Source: Coriaria nepalensis (taxonomy: Eukaryota; Streptophyta; Magnoliopsida; Cucurbitales; Coriariaceae). Taken from it: DNA of 64,000 nt. A program made the position numbers and the translations under genes. A model generated the notes under the pieces. That model ran no database searches. It was not told the DNA's origin and saw only the letters and a program-made list of their open reading frames with translations. The stretch is from contig CP114482.1 of assembly GCA_027186245.1 (NCBI GenBank), forward strand, positions 16,077,209 to 16,141,208, read 5' to 3'. Shown piece by piece: positions 10,664 through 23,609 of the stretch. Within the stretch, counting starts at the first letter, position 1. Each line of letters opens with the position of its first letter.

Positions 10664-12766
10664 GCAATGGATCTTTTGAAGGCAACTAGGCATTTGTATA
10701 GCCTTAAAATCATGTAATTGAGTCACTTTTAGTCAGTAAATCATTCGAAATCAATTCGAACGAATTCTATTTTTGCATTTCAAACACGACTTTTGTGCAA
10801 AACATGCAATTGATCTATTGAAGGCAATTATCCGTTTGTTTAGCCTTAAAATCGTGTCATTGAGTCTTCTCTAATCATTAAATCAGTTAAAAGTAATTCG
10901 AAAGAATTCTATTTTTTCGCGCTACAAACACGACTTTCATTCAGAACTTCCAATTCAACAATTGAAGGAAACTATGCATCTTTCTGGCCTTAAAATCTTG
11001 TCATTGAGTCTCTTCTAGTCATCAAATCATTTGAAAGCATTACGAACATATTCTATTTTCGCTCTTTAAACGAGACTTTTGTGCATAACTTGCACTTGAT
11101 CTATTGAAGCAAATTATCCATTGTTTAGCCTGGAAATCATGTCATTGAGTCTCCTCTAGTAATTAAATCATTTCAAAGCAATTGGAACGAAATTTATTTT
11201 TGCACTTGAACCACGATTTTCGTGCATAATTTGCAATGGATCTTTTGAAGGCACCTAGGCATTTGTATAGGCTGAAAATCATGTCATTGAGTCACTTTAT
11301 TCAATAAATCATTCGAAATCAATTCAAACGAATTCCATTTTCGTATTTCAAACACGACTTTTGTGCAAAACATGCAATTGACCTATTGAAGGCAATTATG
11401 CGTTTGTTTAGCCTTAAAATCGTGTCATTGACTCTTCTCTAGACATTAAATCAATTAAAAGTAATTCGAAAGAATTCTATTTTTTCGCACTTCAAACACA
11501 ACTTTCGTTCAGAACTTCCAATTCAACCATTGAAGGCAACTATGCATCTTTTTAGCCTTAAAATCATGTCATTGAGTCTCTTTTAGTCATCAAATCATTT
11601 GAAAGCATTACGAACAAATTCTATTTTCGCTCTTTAAATGAGACTTTTGTGCATAACTTGCAATTGATGTATTCAAGCAACTTATCCATTATTTAGCCTT
11701 GAAATCATGTCATTGAGTCTCTTCTGGTAATTAAATCATTTCAAAGCAATTGGAACGAAATCTTTTTTCGCACCTGAAGCACGGCTTTTGTGCATAATTT
11801 GCAATGGATCTTTTGAAGCCAACTAGGCATTTGTATAGCCTTAAAATCATGTAATTGAGTCACTTTTAGTCAGTAAATCATTCGAAATCAATTCGAACGA
11901 ATTCTATTTTTGCATTTCAAACACGACTTTTGTGCAAAACATGCAATTGATTTGTTGAAGGCAATTATGCGTTTGTTTAGCTTTATAATCATGTCATTGA
12001 GTCTTCTCTAGTCATTAAATCAATTAAAAGTAATTCGAAAGAATTCTATTTTTTCGCACTTCAAATAAGACTTTCGTTCAGAACTTCCAATTCAACAATT
12101 GAAGGCAACTATGCATCTTTTTAGCCTTAAAATCATGTCATTGAGTGTTTTCTAGTCATCAAATCATTTGAAAGCATTATGAACAAATTCTATTTTCGCT
12201 CTTTAAACGAGACTTTTGTGCATAACTTGCAATTGATCTATTCAAGCAAATTATTCTTTGTTTATCCTTGAAATCATTTCAAAGAAATTTTAACGTAATC
12301 TTTTTTCACACTTGAACGAATAATTTCGTGCATAATTTGCAATGGATCTTTTGAAGGCAACTAGGCATTTGTATAGCCTTAAAATCATGTCATTGAGTCA
12401 CTTTTAGTCAGTAAATCATTCGAAATCAATTCAAACGAATTCTATTTTTGCATTTCAAACACGACTTTTGTGCAAAACATACAATTGATCTATTGAATGC
12501 AATTATGCGTTTGTTTAGCCTTAAAATTATGTCATTGAGTCTTCTCTAGTCATTAAATCAATTAAAAGTAATTCGAAAGAATTCTATTTTTTCGCACTTC
12601 AAACACGAGTTTCGTTCAGAACTTCCAATTCAACAATTGAAGGCAACTATGCATCTTTTTAGCCTTAAAATCATGTCATTGAGTCTTTTCTAGTCATGAA
12701 ATCATTTGAAAGCATTACCAACAAATTCTATTTTCGCTCTTTAAACGAGACTTTTGTGCATAACTT
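10664..12766. repeat. Distal array-1 block
   Basis: B-C-D remainder from 10664, then units with A starts at 11092, 11660 and 12229. Spacing is 568, 569 and, because of a 31-bp deletion, 538 bp. It carries the usual scattered substitutions and no gene or inserted element. Confidence 0.9.
12271..12277 (+). other. 31-bp deletion scar in an A monomer (microhomology)
   Basis: In the A monomer starting at 12229, CCTTGAAATCAT runs straight into TTCAAAG. Other A monomers have 31 more bases between two copies of AAATCAT, and only one AAATCAT remains here. The HOR is 538 bp rather than 569 bp, exactly accounting for the loss. The pattern fits slippage or end joining across a 7-bp direct repeat. Confidence 0.85.
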
Positions 12767-12907
12767 GCAATTGATGTATTCAAGCAAATTATCCATTGTT
12801 TAGCTATGAAATCATGTCATTGAGTCTCTTCTAGTAATTAAATCATTTCAAAGCAATTGGAACGAAATCTTTTTTCGCACCTGAACCACGGCTTTTGTGC
12901 ATAATTT
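12767..12907 (+). repeat. Last A monomer of array 1
   Basis: A complete 141-bp A monomer (opening GCAATTGATGTATTCAAGC) ending in GTGCATAATTT. It is the last monomer that belongs to array 1. Confidence 0.9.
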
Positions 12908-12947
12908 GCAAAACAATATATTTAAACAAAACATTCGTGCATAACTT
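12908..12947 (+). other. Junction between the 4-mer and 3-mer satellite arrays
   Basis: A B monomer starts at 12908 with GCA and is lost at once. Bases about 12911-12920 (AAACAATATA) match neither array well. From 12921 the sequence is the 3' end of a gamma monomer (TTTAAACAAAACATTCGTGC) identical to 15437 onward, and array 2 starts cleanly with alpha at 12948. The change is abrupt, with no gradient of intermediate units and no transposon or target-site duplication. It looks like one illegitimate recombination or replication-switch event joining two arrays of the same family. Confidence 0.85.
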
Positions 12948-15900
12948 GCAATTGATCTATGATAGGCAACAATGCATTTGTTTAGCCTTAAAGTCATGTC
13001 ACTGAGTCTCTTCTAGTCATGAAATAGTTCTAAATTAATTCGAACGAATTCTATTTTCGCCCTTCGAAAATTATTTTCTTACATAACTTGCAATTAATCT
13101 ACTGAATACAACAATGCATTATTTTAGCATTTAAAAGAATATCACTCAGTCTTTTCAATCATTAAATTGTTTGAAGGCATTTCGAACTAATTCTATTTTT
13201 GTTTTTAAAACACGACTTTCATGCATAACTTGCACTTGATCTATTGATGGCAACTATGCATTTTTTTAGCCCTAAAGTCATATTTTTGCGTCTCTGTTAC
13301 TCAGTAAATAATTCTAAATCACTTCGAACGAAATTCATCCTTTAAACATGACTTCCGTGTATAACTTGCAGTTGATCTATTATAGGCAACAATGCATTTG
13401 TTTAGCCTTATAGTCATGTTACTGAGTCTCTTCTAGTCATTAAATCATTCTAAATTAATTCGGGCGAATTTTATTTTCGCCCTTCAAAAATTATTTTCTT
13501 ACATAACTTGCAATTAATCTACTGAATACAACAATGCATTATTTTACCATTAAAAAGCATATCACTCAGTCTTTTCAATCATTAAATTGTTTGAAGGCAC
13601 TTCGAACCAATTCTCTTTTTGCATTTAAAACGCGACTTTCATGCATAACTTGCAATTGATATATTGATGGCAACTATGCATTTTTTTAGCCTTAAAGTCA
13701 TATTATTGCGTCTCTTTTAGTCAGTAAATAATTCTAAATCACTTCGAAGGAAATTCGGCCTTTAAACATGACTTTCGTGCATAACTTGCATTTGATCTAT
13801 TGAAGGCAACAATGCATTTGTTTAGCCTTAAAGTCATGTGACTGAGTCTCTTCTAGTCATTAAATCATTCTAAATTAATTCGAACGAATTCTATTTTCGC
13901 CCTTCGAACATTATTTTCTTACATAACTTGCAATTAATCTACTGAATACAACAATGCATTATTTTACCATTAAAAAGCATATCACTCAGTCTTTTCAATC
14001 ATTAAATTGTTTGAAGGCACTTCGAACCAATTCTATTTTTGTTTTTAAAAAATGACTTTCATGCATAACTTGCACTTGATCTATTGATGGCAACTATGCA
14101 TTTTTTTAGCCTTAAAGTCATATTTTTGCGTCTCTTTTAGTCAGTAAATCATTCTAAATCACTTCGATCGGAATTCAGACTTTAAACATGACTTTTGTAC
14201 ATAACTTGCAGTTCATCTATTGAAGGCAACAATGAATTTGTTTAGCCTTAAAGTCATGTCACTGAGTCTCTTCTAGTCATTAAATCATTCTAAATTAATT
14301 CGAACGAATTCTATTTTCGCCCTTCGAACATTATTTTCTCACAAAACTTGCAATTAATCTACTGAATACAACAATGCATTATTTTAGCACTAAAAAGCAT
14401 ATCACTCAGTGTTTTCAATCATTACATTGTTTGAAGGCACTCCGAACCAATTTTCTTTTTGCATTTAAAACGCGACATTCATGCATAACTTGCAATTGAT
14501 CTATTGATGGCAACTATGCATTTTTTAGCCTTAAAGTCATATTTTTGCGTCTCTTTTAGTCAGTAAATCATTTTAAATCACTTCGTATGAAATTCGGCAT
14601 TTAAACATGACTTTCATGCATAACTTGCAGTTGATCTATTATAGGCAACAATGCATTTGTTTAGCCTTAAAGTCATGTTACTGAGTCTCTTCTAGTCATT
14701 AAATCATTCTAAATTAATTCGAATGAATTCTATTTTCGCCCTTCAAACATTATTTTCTTATATAACTTGTAATTAATCTACTAAAGACAACAATGCATTA
14801 TTTTAGTATTAAAAAGCATATCACTCAGTGTTTTCATTCATTAAATTGTTTGAAGGCACTTCGAACCAATTCTCTTTTTGTATTTAAACGCGACTTTCAT
14901 GCATAACTTGCAATTGATATATTGATGGCAACTATGCATTTTTTAGCCTTAAAGTCATATTATTGCGTCTCTTCTAGTCATTAAATCATTCTAAATCACT
15001 TCGATCAGAATTCGGACTTTAAACATGACTTTTGTGCATAACTTGTAGTCGATCTATTGAAGGCAACAATGCATTTGTTTAGCCTTAAAGTCATGTGACT
15101 GAGTCTCTTCTAGTCATTAAATCATTCTTAATTAATTTGAATGAATTCTATTTTTGCCCTTCATAAATTATTTTCTTACATAAGTTGTAATTAATCTATT
15201 GAAGACAACAATGCATTATTTTAGCATTAAAAAGCATATCACTAAGTGTTTTCATTCATTAAATTGTTTGAAGGCACTTCGAACCAATTCTCTTTTTGCA
15301 TTTAAAACGTGACTTTCATGCATAACTTGCAATTGATCTATTGATGGCAACTATGCATTTTTTAGGCATAAAGTCACAGTTTTGCGTCTCTTTTAGTCAG
15401 TAAATCATTCTGAATCACTTCGTATGAAATTCGGCATTTAAACAAAACATTCGTGCATAACTTGCAATTGATCTATTATAGGCAACAATGCATTTGTTTA
15501 GCCTTAAAGTCATGTCACTGAGTCTCTTCTAGTCATGAAATAGTTCTAAATTAATTCGAACGAATTCTATTTTCGCCCTTCGAAAATTATTTTCTTACAT
15601 AACTTGCAATTAATCTACTGAATACAACAATGCATTATTTTAGCATTTAAAAGCGTATCACTTAGTCTTTTCAATCATTAAATTGTTTGAAGGCATTTCG
15701 AACCAATTCTATTTTTGTTTTTAAAACACGACTTTCATGCATAACTTGCACTTGATCTATTGATGGCAACAATGCATTTTTTTAGCCTTAAAGTCATATT
15801 TTTGCGTAACTTTTACTCAGTAAATAATTCTAAATCACTTCGAACGAAATTCGTCCTTTAAACATGACTTCCGTGCATAACTTGAAGTTGATCTATTATA

Positions 15901-18399
15901 GGCAACAATGCATTTGTTTAGCCTTAAAGTTATGTCACTGAGTCTCTTCTAGTCATTAAATCATTCTAAATTAACTCGAGTGAATTCTATTTTCGCCCTT
16001 CAAACATTATTTTCTTACATAACTTGTAATTAATCTACTAAAGACAACAATGCATTATTTTAGCATTAAAAAGCATATCACTCAGTGTTTTCATTCATTA
16101 AATTGTTTGAAGGCACTTCGAACCAATTCTCTTTTTGCATTTAAACGCGACTTTCATGCATAACTTGCAATTGATATATTGATGGCAACTATGCATTTTT
16201 TTAGCCTTAAAGTCATATTATTGCGTCTCTTTTAGTCAGTAAATAATTCTAAATCACTTCGAACGAAATTCGGCCTTTAAACATGACTTTCGTGCATAAC
16301 TTGCATTTGATCTACTGAAGGCAACAATGCATTTGTTTAGCCTTAAAGTCATGTGACTGAGTCTCTTCTAGTCATTAAATCATTCTAAATTAATTCGAAT
16401 GAATTCTATTTTTGCCCTTCAAATATTATTTTCTTACATAACTTGTAATTAATCTACTAAAGACAACAACGCATTATTTTAGCATTAAAAAGCATATCAC
16501 TCAGTGTTTTCATTCATTAAATTGTTTGAAGGCACTTCGAACCAATTCTCTTTTTGCATTTAAAACGCGACTTTCATGCATAACTTGCAATTTATATATT
16601 GATGGCAACTATGCATTTTCTTAGCCTTAAAGTCATATTATTGCGTCTCTTTTAGTCATTAAATCATTCTGAATCACTTCGAACGAAATTCGGACTTTAA
16701 ACATGACTTTCGTGCATAACTTGCAGTTGATCTATTGAAGGCAACAATGCATTTGTTTAGCCTTAAAGTCATGTCACTGAGTCTCTTCTAGTCATTAAAT
16801 CATTCTAAATTAATTCGAGCGAATTTTATTTTCGCCCTTCAAAAATTATTTTCTTACATAACTTGCAATTAATCTACTCAATACAACAATGCATTATTTT
16901 AGCATTAAAAAGTGTATCACTGAGTCTTTTCATTCATTAAATTGTTTGAAGGCACTTCGAACCAATCCTATTTTTGTTTTTAAAACACGACTTTCATGCA
17001 TAACTTGCACTTGATCTATTGATGGCAACTATGCATTTTGTTTAGCCTTAAAGTCATATTTTTGTGTCTCTTTTAGTCAGTAAATAATTCTGAATCACTT
17101 CGAATGAAATTCGTCCTTTAAACATGACTTCCGTGCATAACTTGCAGTTGATCTATTATAGGCAACAATGCATTTGTTTAGCCTTAAAGTCATGTCACTG
17201 AGTCTCTTCTAGTCATTAAATCATTCTAAATTAAATTGAATGAATTCTATTTTCGCCCTTCGAACATTATTTTCTTACATAACTTGTAATTAATCTACTG
17301 AATACAACAATGCATTATTTTTTATTAAAAAGCATATCACTTAGTGTTTTCAATCATTACATTGTTTGAAGGCACTTCGAACCAATTCTCTTTTTGCATT
17401 TAAAACGCGACTTTCATGCATAACTTGCAATTGATCTATTGATGGCAACTATGCATTTTTTAGCCTTAAAGTCATATTTTTGCGTCTCTTTTAGTCAGTA
17501 AATCATTCTAAATCACTTCGTATGAAATTCGGCATTTAAACATGACTTTCATGCATAACTTGCAGTTGATCTATTATAGGCAACAATGCATTTGTTTAGC
17601 CTTAAAGTCATGTTACCGAGTCTCTTCTAGTCATTAAATCATTCTAAATTAATTCTAGCGAATTTTATTTTCGCCCTTCAAAAATTATTTTCTTACATAA
17701 CTTGCAATTAATCTACTCAATACAACAATGCATTATTTTAGCATTAAAAAGCATATCACTCATTCTTTTCAATCATTATATTGTTTGAAGGCAATTCGAA
17801 CCAATTCTATGTTTGTATTTAAAACACGACTTTCCTGCATAACTTGCACTTAATCTATTGAAGGCAACTATTCATTTTTTAGCCTTAAAGTCATATTATT
17901 GCGTCTCTTTTAGTCATTAAGTCATTCTAAATCACTTCGAACGAAATTCGGACTTTAAACATGACTTTCGTGCATAACTTGCAGTTGATCTATTGAAGGC
18001 AACAATGCAGTTGTTTAGCCTTAAAGTCATGTCACTGAGTCTCTTTTAGTCATTAAATCATTCTAAATTAATTCGAATGAATTCTATTTTTGCCCTTCAA
18101 ACATTATTTTCTTACATAACTTGTAATTAATCTATTGAAGACAACAATGCGTTATTTTACCATTAAAAAGCATATCACTCAGTGTTTTCATTCATTAAAT
18201 TGTTTGAAGGCACTTCGAACTAATTCTCTTTTTGCATTTAAAACGCGACGTTCATGCATAACTTACAATTGATCTATTGATGGCACCTATGCATTTTTTA
18301 GCCATAAAGTCATAGTTTTGCGTCTCATTTAGCCAGTAAATCATTCTAAATCACTTCGTATGAAATTCGGCATTTAAACAAAACTTTCGTGCATAACTT
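12948..18399. repeat. Array-2 block 1 (13 units)
   Basis: Alpha starts: 12948, 13368, 13788, 14208, 14627, 15045, 15464, 15884, 16303, 16723, 17144, 17562, 17981. The first about 500 bp of the array (from 12921) closely match 15437 onward, offset 2516 bp or six units, including the rare AAACAAAACATTCGTGC and CATGAAATAGTTC forms, with about a dozen differences by eye. AAACAAAACTTTCGTGC recurs at the end of the block (about 18377). Units here are relatively heterogeneous. Confidence 0.9.
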
Positions 18400-21300
18400 G
18401 CAATTGATCTATTATAGGCAACAATGCATTTGTTTAGCCTTAAAGTCATGTCACTGAGTCTCTTCTAGTCATTAAATAATTCTAAATTAATTCGAACGAA
18501 TTCTATTTTCGCCCTTCGAACATTATTTTCTTACATAACTTGCAATTAATCTACTGAGTACAACAATGCATTATTTTAGCATTTAAAAGCATATTACTCA
18601 GTGTTTTAAATCATTAAATTGTTTGAAGGCACTTCGAACCAATTCTATTTTTGTTTTTTAAACACGACTTTCATGCAGAACTTGCACTTAATCTATTGAA
18701 GGCAACTATTCATTTTTTATCCTTAAAGTCATTTATTGCGTCTCTTTTAGTCATTAAATCATTCTAAATCACTTCGAACGAAATTCGGACTTTAAACATG
18801 ACTTTCGTGCATAACTTGCAGTTGATCTATTGAAGGCAACAATGCATTTGTTTAGCCTTAAAGTCATGTCACTGAGTCTCTTCTAGTCATTAAATCATTC
18901 TAAATTAATTCGAACGAATTCTATTTTCGCCCTTCGAACATTATTTTCTTACATAACTTGCAATTAATCTACTGAAGACAACAATGCATTATTTTAGCAT
19001 TAAAAAGCATATCACTCAGTCTTTTCAATCATTACATTGTTTGAAGGCACGTCGAACCAATTCTATTTTTGTTTTTAAAACACGACTTTCATGCATAACT
19101 TGCACTTGATCTATTGATGGCAACTATGCATTTTTTTAGCCTTAAAGTCATATTTTTGCGTCTCTTTTAGTCAGTAAATAATTCTAAATCACTTCGAACA
19201 AAATTCATCCTTTAAACATGACTTCCGTGCATAACTTGCAGTTGATCTATTATAGGCAACAATGCATTTGTTTAGCCTTAAAGTCATGTCACTGAGTCTC
19301 TTCTAGTCATTAAATCATTCTAAATTAATTTGAATGAGTTCTATTTTCGCCCTTCAAACATCATTTTCTTACATAACTTGTAATTAATCTACTAAAGACA
19401 ACAATGCATTATTTTAGCATTAAAAAGCATATCACTCAGTGTTTTCATTCATTAAATTGTTTGGAGGCACTTCGAACCAATTTTCTTTTTGCATTTAAAA
19501 CGCGACTTTCATGCATAACTTGCAATTGATATATTGATGGCAACTATGCATTTTTTTTAGCCTTAAAGTCATATTATTGCGTCTCTTTTAGTCAGTAAGT
19601 AATTCTAAATCACTTCGAACGAAATTCGTCCTTTAAACATGAGTTCCGTGCATAACTTGCAGTTGATCTATTATAGGCAACAATGCATTTGTTTAACCTT
19701 AAAGTCATGTCACTGAGTCCCTTCTAGTCATTAAATCATTCTAAATTAATTCGAATGAATTCTATTTTCGCCCTTCAAACATCATTTTCTTACATAACTT
19801 GTAATTAATCTACTAAAGACAACAATGCATTATTTTAGCATTAAAAAGCATATCACTCAGTGTTTTCATTCATTAAATTGTTTGGAGGCACTTCGAACCA
19901 ATTCTCTTTTTGCATTTAAAACGCGACTTTCATGCATAACTTGCAATTGATATATTGATGGCAACTATGCCCTTTTTAGCCATAAAGTCATAATTTTGTG
20001 TCTCTATTAGTCAGTAAATCATTCTAAATCACTTCGTATGAAATTCGGCATTTAAACATGACTTTCGTGCATAACTTGCAATTGATCTATTATAGGCAAC
20101 AATCCATTTGTTAAGCCTTATAGTCATGTTACTGAGTCTCTTCTAGTCATTAAATCATTCTAAATTAATTCGAGCGAATTTTATTTTCGCCCTTCAAAAA
20201 TTATTTTTTTACATAACTTGCAATTAATCTACTGAATACAACAATGCATTATTTTAGCATTAAAAAGCATATCACTTAGTGTTTTCAATCATTAAATTGT
20301 TTGAAGGCACTTCGAACCAATTCTCTTTTTGCATTTAAAACGCAACTTTCATGCATAACTTGCAATTGATATATTGGTGGCATCTATGCATTTTTTTAGC
20401 CTTAAAGTCATATTATTGCGTCTCTTTTAGTCAGTAAATAATTCTAAATCACTTTGAACGAAATTCGGCCTTTAAACATGATTTTCGTGCATAACTTGCA
20501 TTTGATCTATTGAAGGCAACAATGCATTTGTTTAGCCTTAAAGTCAAGTGACTGAGTCTCTTCTAGTCATTAAATCATTCTAAATTAATTTGAATGAGTT
20601 CTATTTTCGCCCTTCAAACATCATTTTCTTACATAACTTGTAATTAATCTATTGAAGACAACAATGCATTATTTTAGCATTAAAAAGCATATCACTCAGT
20701 GTTTTCATTCATTAAATTGTTTGAAGGCACTTCGAACCAATTCTCCTTTTGCATTTAAAATGCGACTTTCATGCATAACTTGCGATTGATCTATTGATGG
20801 CAACTATGCATTTTTTAGCCATAAAGTCATAGTTTTGCGTCTCTTTTAGTCAGTAAATCATTCTAAATCACTTCGATCAGAATTCGGACTTTAAACATGA
20901 CTTTTGTACATAACTTGCAGTTGATCTATTGAAGGCAACAATGCATTTGTTTAGCCTAAAAGTCATATCACTGAGTCTCTTCTAGTCATTAAATAATTCT
21001 AAATTAATTCGAACGAATTCTATTTTCGCCCTTCGAACATTATTTTCTTACATAACTTGCAATTAATCTACTTAATACAACAATGCATTATTTTAGCATT
21101 TAAAAGCAAATCACTCAGTCTTTTCAATCATTAAATTGTTTGAAGGCATTTCGAACCAATTCTATTTTTGTTTTTAAAACGCGACTTTCATGCATAACTT
21201 GCAATTGATATATTGATGGCAACTATGCATTTTTTAGCCATAAAGTCATATTTTTGCGTCTCTTTTACTCAGTAAATAATTCTAAATCACTTCGAACGAA

Positions 21301-22593
21301 ATTCGTCCTTTAAACATGACTTCCATGCATAACTTTCAGTTGATCTAGTATAGGCAACAATGCATTTGTTTAGCCTTAAGGTTATGTGACTGAGTCTCTT
21401 CTAGTCATTAAATCATTCTAAATTAATTCGAATGAATTCTATTTTCGCCCTTCAAACATTATTTTCTTACATAACTTGTAATTAATCTACCAATGACAAC
21501 AATGCATTATTTTTGCATTAAAAAGCATATCACTCAGTGTTTTCATTCATTAAATTGTTTGAAGGCACTTCGAACCAATTCTCTTTTTGCATTTAAAACG
21601 CGACTTTCATGCATAACTTGCAATTGATATATTGATGGCAACTATGCATTTTTTTAGCCTGAAAGTCATATTATTGCGTCTCTTTTAGTCAGTAAATAAT
21701 TCTAAATCACTTCGAACGAAATTCGGCCTTTAAACATGACTTTCGTGCATAACTTGCATTTGATCAATTGAAGGCAACAATGCATTTGTTTAGCCTTAAA
21801 GTCAAGTGACAGAGTCTCTTCCAGTCATTAAATCATTCTAAATTAATTCGAATGAATTCTATTTTTGCCCTTCAAACATTATTTTCTTACATAACTTGTA
21901 ATTAATCTATTGAAGACAACAATGCATTATTTTTGCATTAAAAAGCATATCACTCAGTGTTTTCATTCGTCAAATTGTTTGAAGGCACTTCGAACCAATT
22001 CTATTTTTGTTTTTAAAACACGACTTTCATGCATAACTTGCACTTGATCTATTGATGGCAACTATGCATTTTTTAGCCTTAAAGTCATATTTTTGCGTCT
22101 CTTTTAGTCAGTAAGTAATTCTAAATCACTTCGAACGAAATTCGTCCTTTAAACATGACTTCCGTGCATAACTTGCAGTTGATCTATTATAGGCAACAAT
22201 GCATTCGTTTAGCTGTAAAGTCATATCACTGAGTCCCTTCTAGTCATTAAATCATTCTAAATTAATTCGAATGAATTCTATTTTCGCCCTTCAAACATTA
22301 TTTTCTTACATAACTTGTAATTAATCTACTAAAGACAACAATGCATTATTTTAGCATTAAAAAGCATATCACTCAGTGTTTTCATTCATTAAATTGTTTG
22401 GAGGCACTTCGAACCAATTCTCTTTTTGCATTTAAAACGCGACTTTCATGCATAACTTGCAATTGATATATTGATGGCAACTATGCATTTTTTAGCCATA
22501 AAGTCATAATTTTGCGTCTCTATCAGTCAGTAAATCATTCTAAATCACTTCGTATGAAATTCGGCATTTAAACATGACTTTCGTGCATAACTT
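18400..22593. repeat. Array-2 block 2 (10 units)
   Basis: Alpha starts: 18400, 18818, 19238, 19659, 20078, 20498, 20917, 21336, 21756, 22175. A subtype with TTTGAATGAGTTCTATTTTC and CAAACATCATTTTC appears at 19238 and 20498, and CATCATTTTC also at 19659. The gamma at the end of the 19238 unit carries an eight-T run (near 19553). No other feature is seen. Confidence 0.9.
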
Positions 22594-22779
22594 GCAATTG
22601 ATCTATTATAGGCAACAATGCATTTGTTTCGCCTTAAAGTCATGTTACTGAGTCTCTTCTTGTCATTAAATCATTCTAAATTAATTCGAGCGAATTTTAT
22701 TTTCGCCCTTCAAAAATTATTTTCTTACATAACTTGCAATTAATCTACTGAATACAACAATGCATTATTTTAGCATTAA

Positions 22780-23275
22780 AAAGCATATCACTTAGTGTTT
22801 TCAATCATTAAATTGTTTGAAGGCAATTCGAACCAATTCTATTTTTGTTTTTAAAACGCGACTTTCATGCATAACTTGCAATTGATATATTGATGGCAAC
22901 TATGCATTTTTTAGCCATAAAGTCATAATTTTGCATCTCTATTAGTCAGTAAATCATTCTAAATCACTTCGTATGAAATTCGGCATTTAAACATGACTTT
23001 CGTGCATAACTTGCAGTTGATCTATTATAGGCAACAATGCATTTGTTTATCCTTAAAGTCATGTCACTGAGTCTCTTCTAGTCATTAAATCATTCTAAAT
23101 TAATTCGAACGAATTCTATTTTCGCCCTTCAAACATTATTTTCTTACATAACTTGTAATTAATCTACTGAATACAACAATGCATTATTTTAGCATTAAAA
23201 AGCATATCACTCAGTCTTTTCAATCAATAAATTGTTTGAAGGCACTTCGAACCAATTCTATTTTTCTTTTGAAAA
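22780..23275. repeat. About 495-bp segment duplicated 839 bp downstream
   Basis: Matches about 23620-24114 (offset two units), and the same segment appears again about 2936 bp further on at about 26556-27050. Shared marks are GGCAATTCGAACCAATTC, the GCAATTGATATATTGATGG gamma opening, GTCATAATTTTGC and TTTGTTTATCC. The copies differ at a few positions, for example GCATCTC versus GCGTCTC. Confidence 0.8.
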
Positions 23276-23609
23276 CAAGACTTTCATGCATAACTTGCAC
23301 TTGATCTATTGATGGCAACTATGCATTTTGTAAGCCTTAAAGTCATATTTTTGCGTCTCTTTTAGTCAGAAAATAATTCTAAATCACTTCTAACGAAATT
23401 CGTCCTTTAAACATGACTTTCGTGCATAACTTGCATTTGATCTATTGAAGGCAACAATGCATTTGTTTAGCCTTAAAGTCAAGTGACAGAGTCTCTTCCA
23501 GTCATTAAATCATTCTAAATTAATTCGAATGAATTCTATTTTTGCCCTTCAAACATTATTTTCTTACATAACTTGTAATTAATCTATTGAAGACAACAAT
23601 GCATTATTT

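Larger units (their letters stand above)
1..12907. repeat. Array 1: 569-bp four-monomer (A-B-C-D) satellite higher-order repeat
   Basis: Tandem head-to-tail satellite with no interruption. Each HOR holds four related monomers, A (141 bp), B (142), C (144) and D (142), recognised by their openings: A has ATTCAAGCAAATTATCC, B has GGATCTTTTGAAGGC, C has GATCTATTGAAGGCAATTATG, and D has CCAATTCAACAATTGAAGGC. A-monomer starts read by eye are 2, 570, 1139, 1708, 2277, 2846, 3415, 3983, 4551, 5120, 5689, 6258, 6827, 7397, 7680, 8249, 8818, 9101, 9670, 10239, (10522 chimeric), 11092, 11660, 12229 and 12767. Spacing is 568-570 bp except at 7397, 8818 and 10239 (283 bp, A-B only) and 12229 (538 bp, internal deletion). 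The left end lies outside the window. No gene or other unique sequence is seen inside. The monomers are clearly homologous to those of array 2, so both arrays belong to one satellite family. Confidence 0.97.

Noticed and set aside
12908..12947. Transposon insertion or target-site duplication at the array joint
   Set aside because: No terminal inverted repeat, poly-A tract, LTR ends or flanking direct repeat; only about ten unassigned bases.
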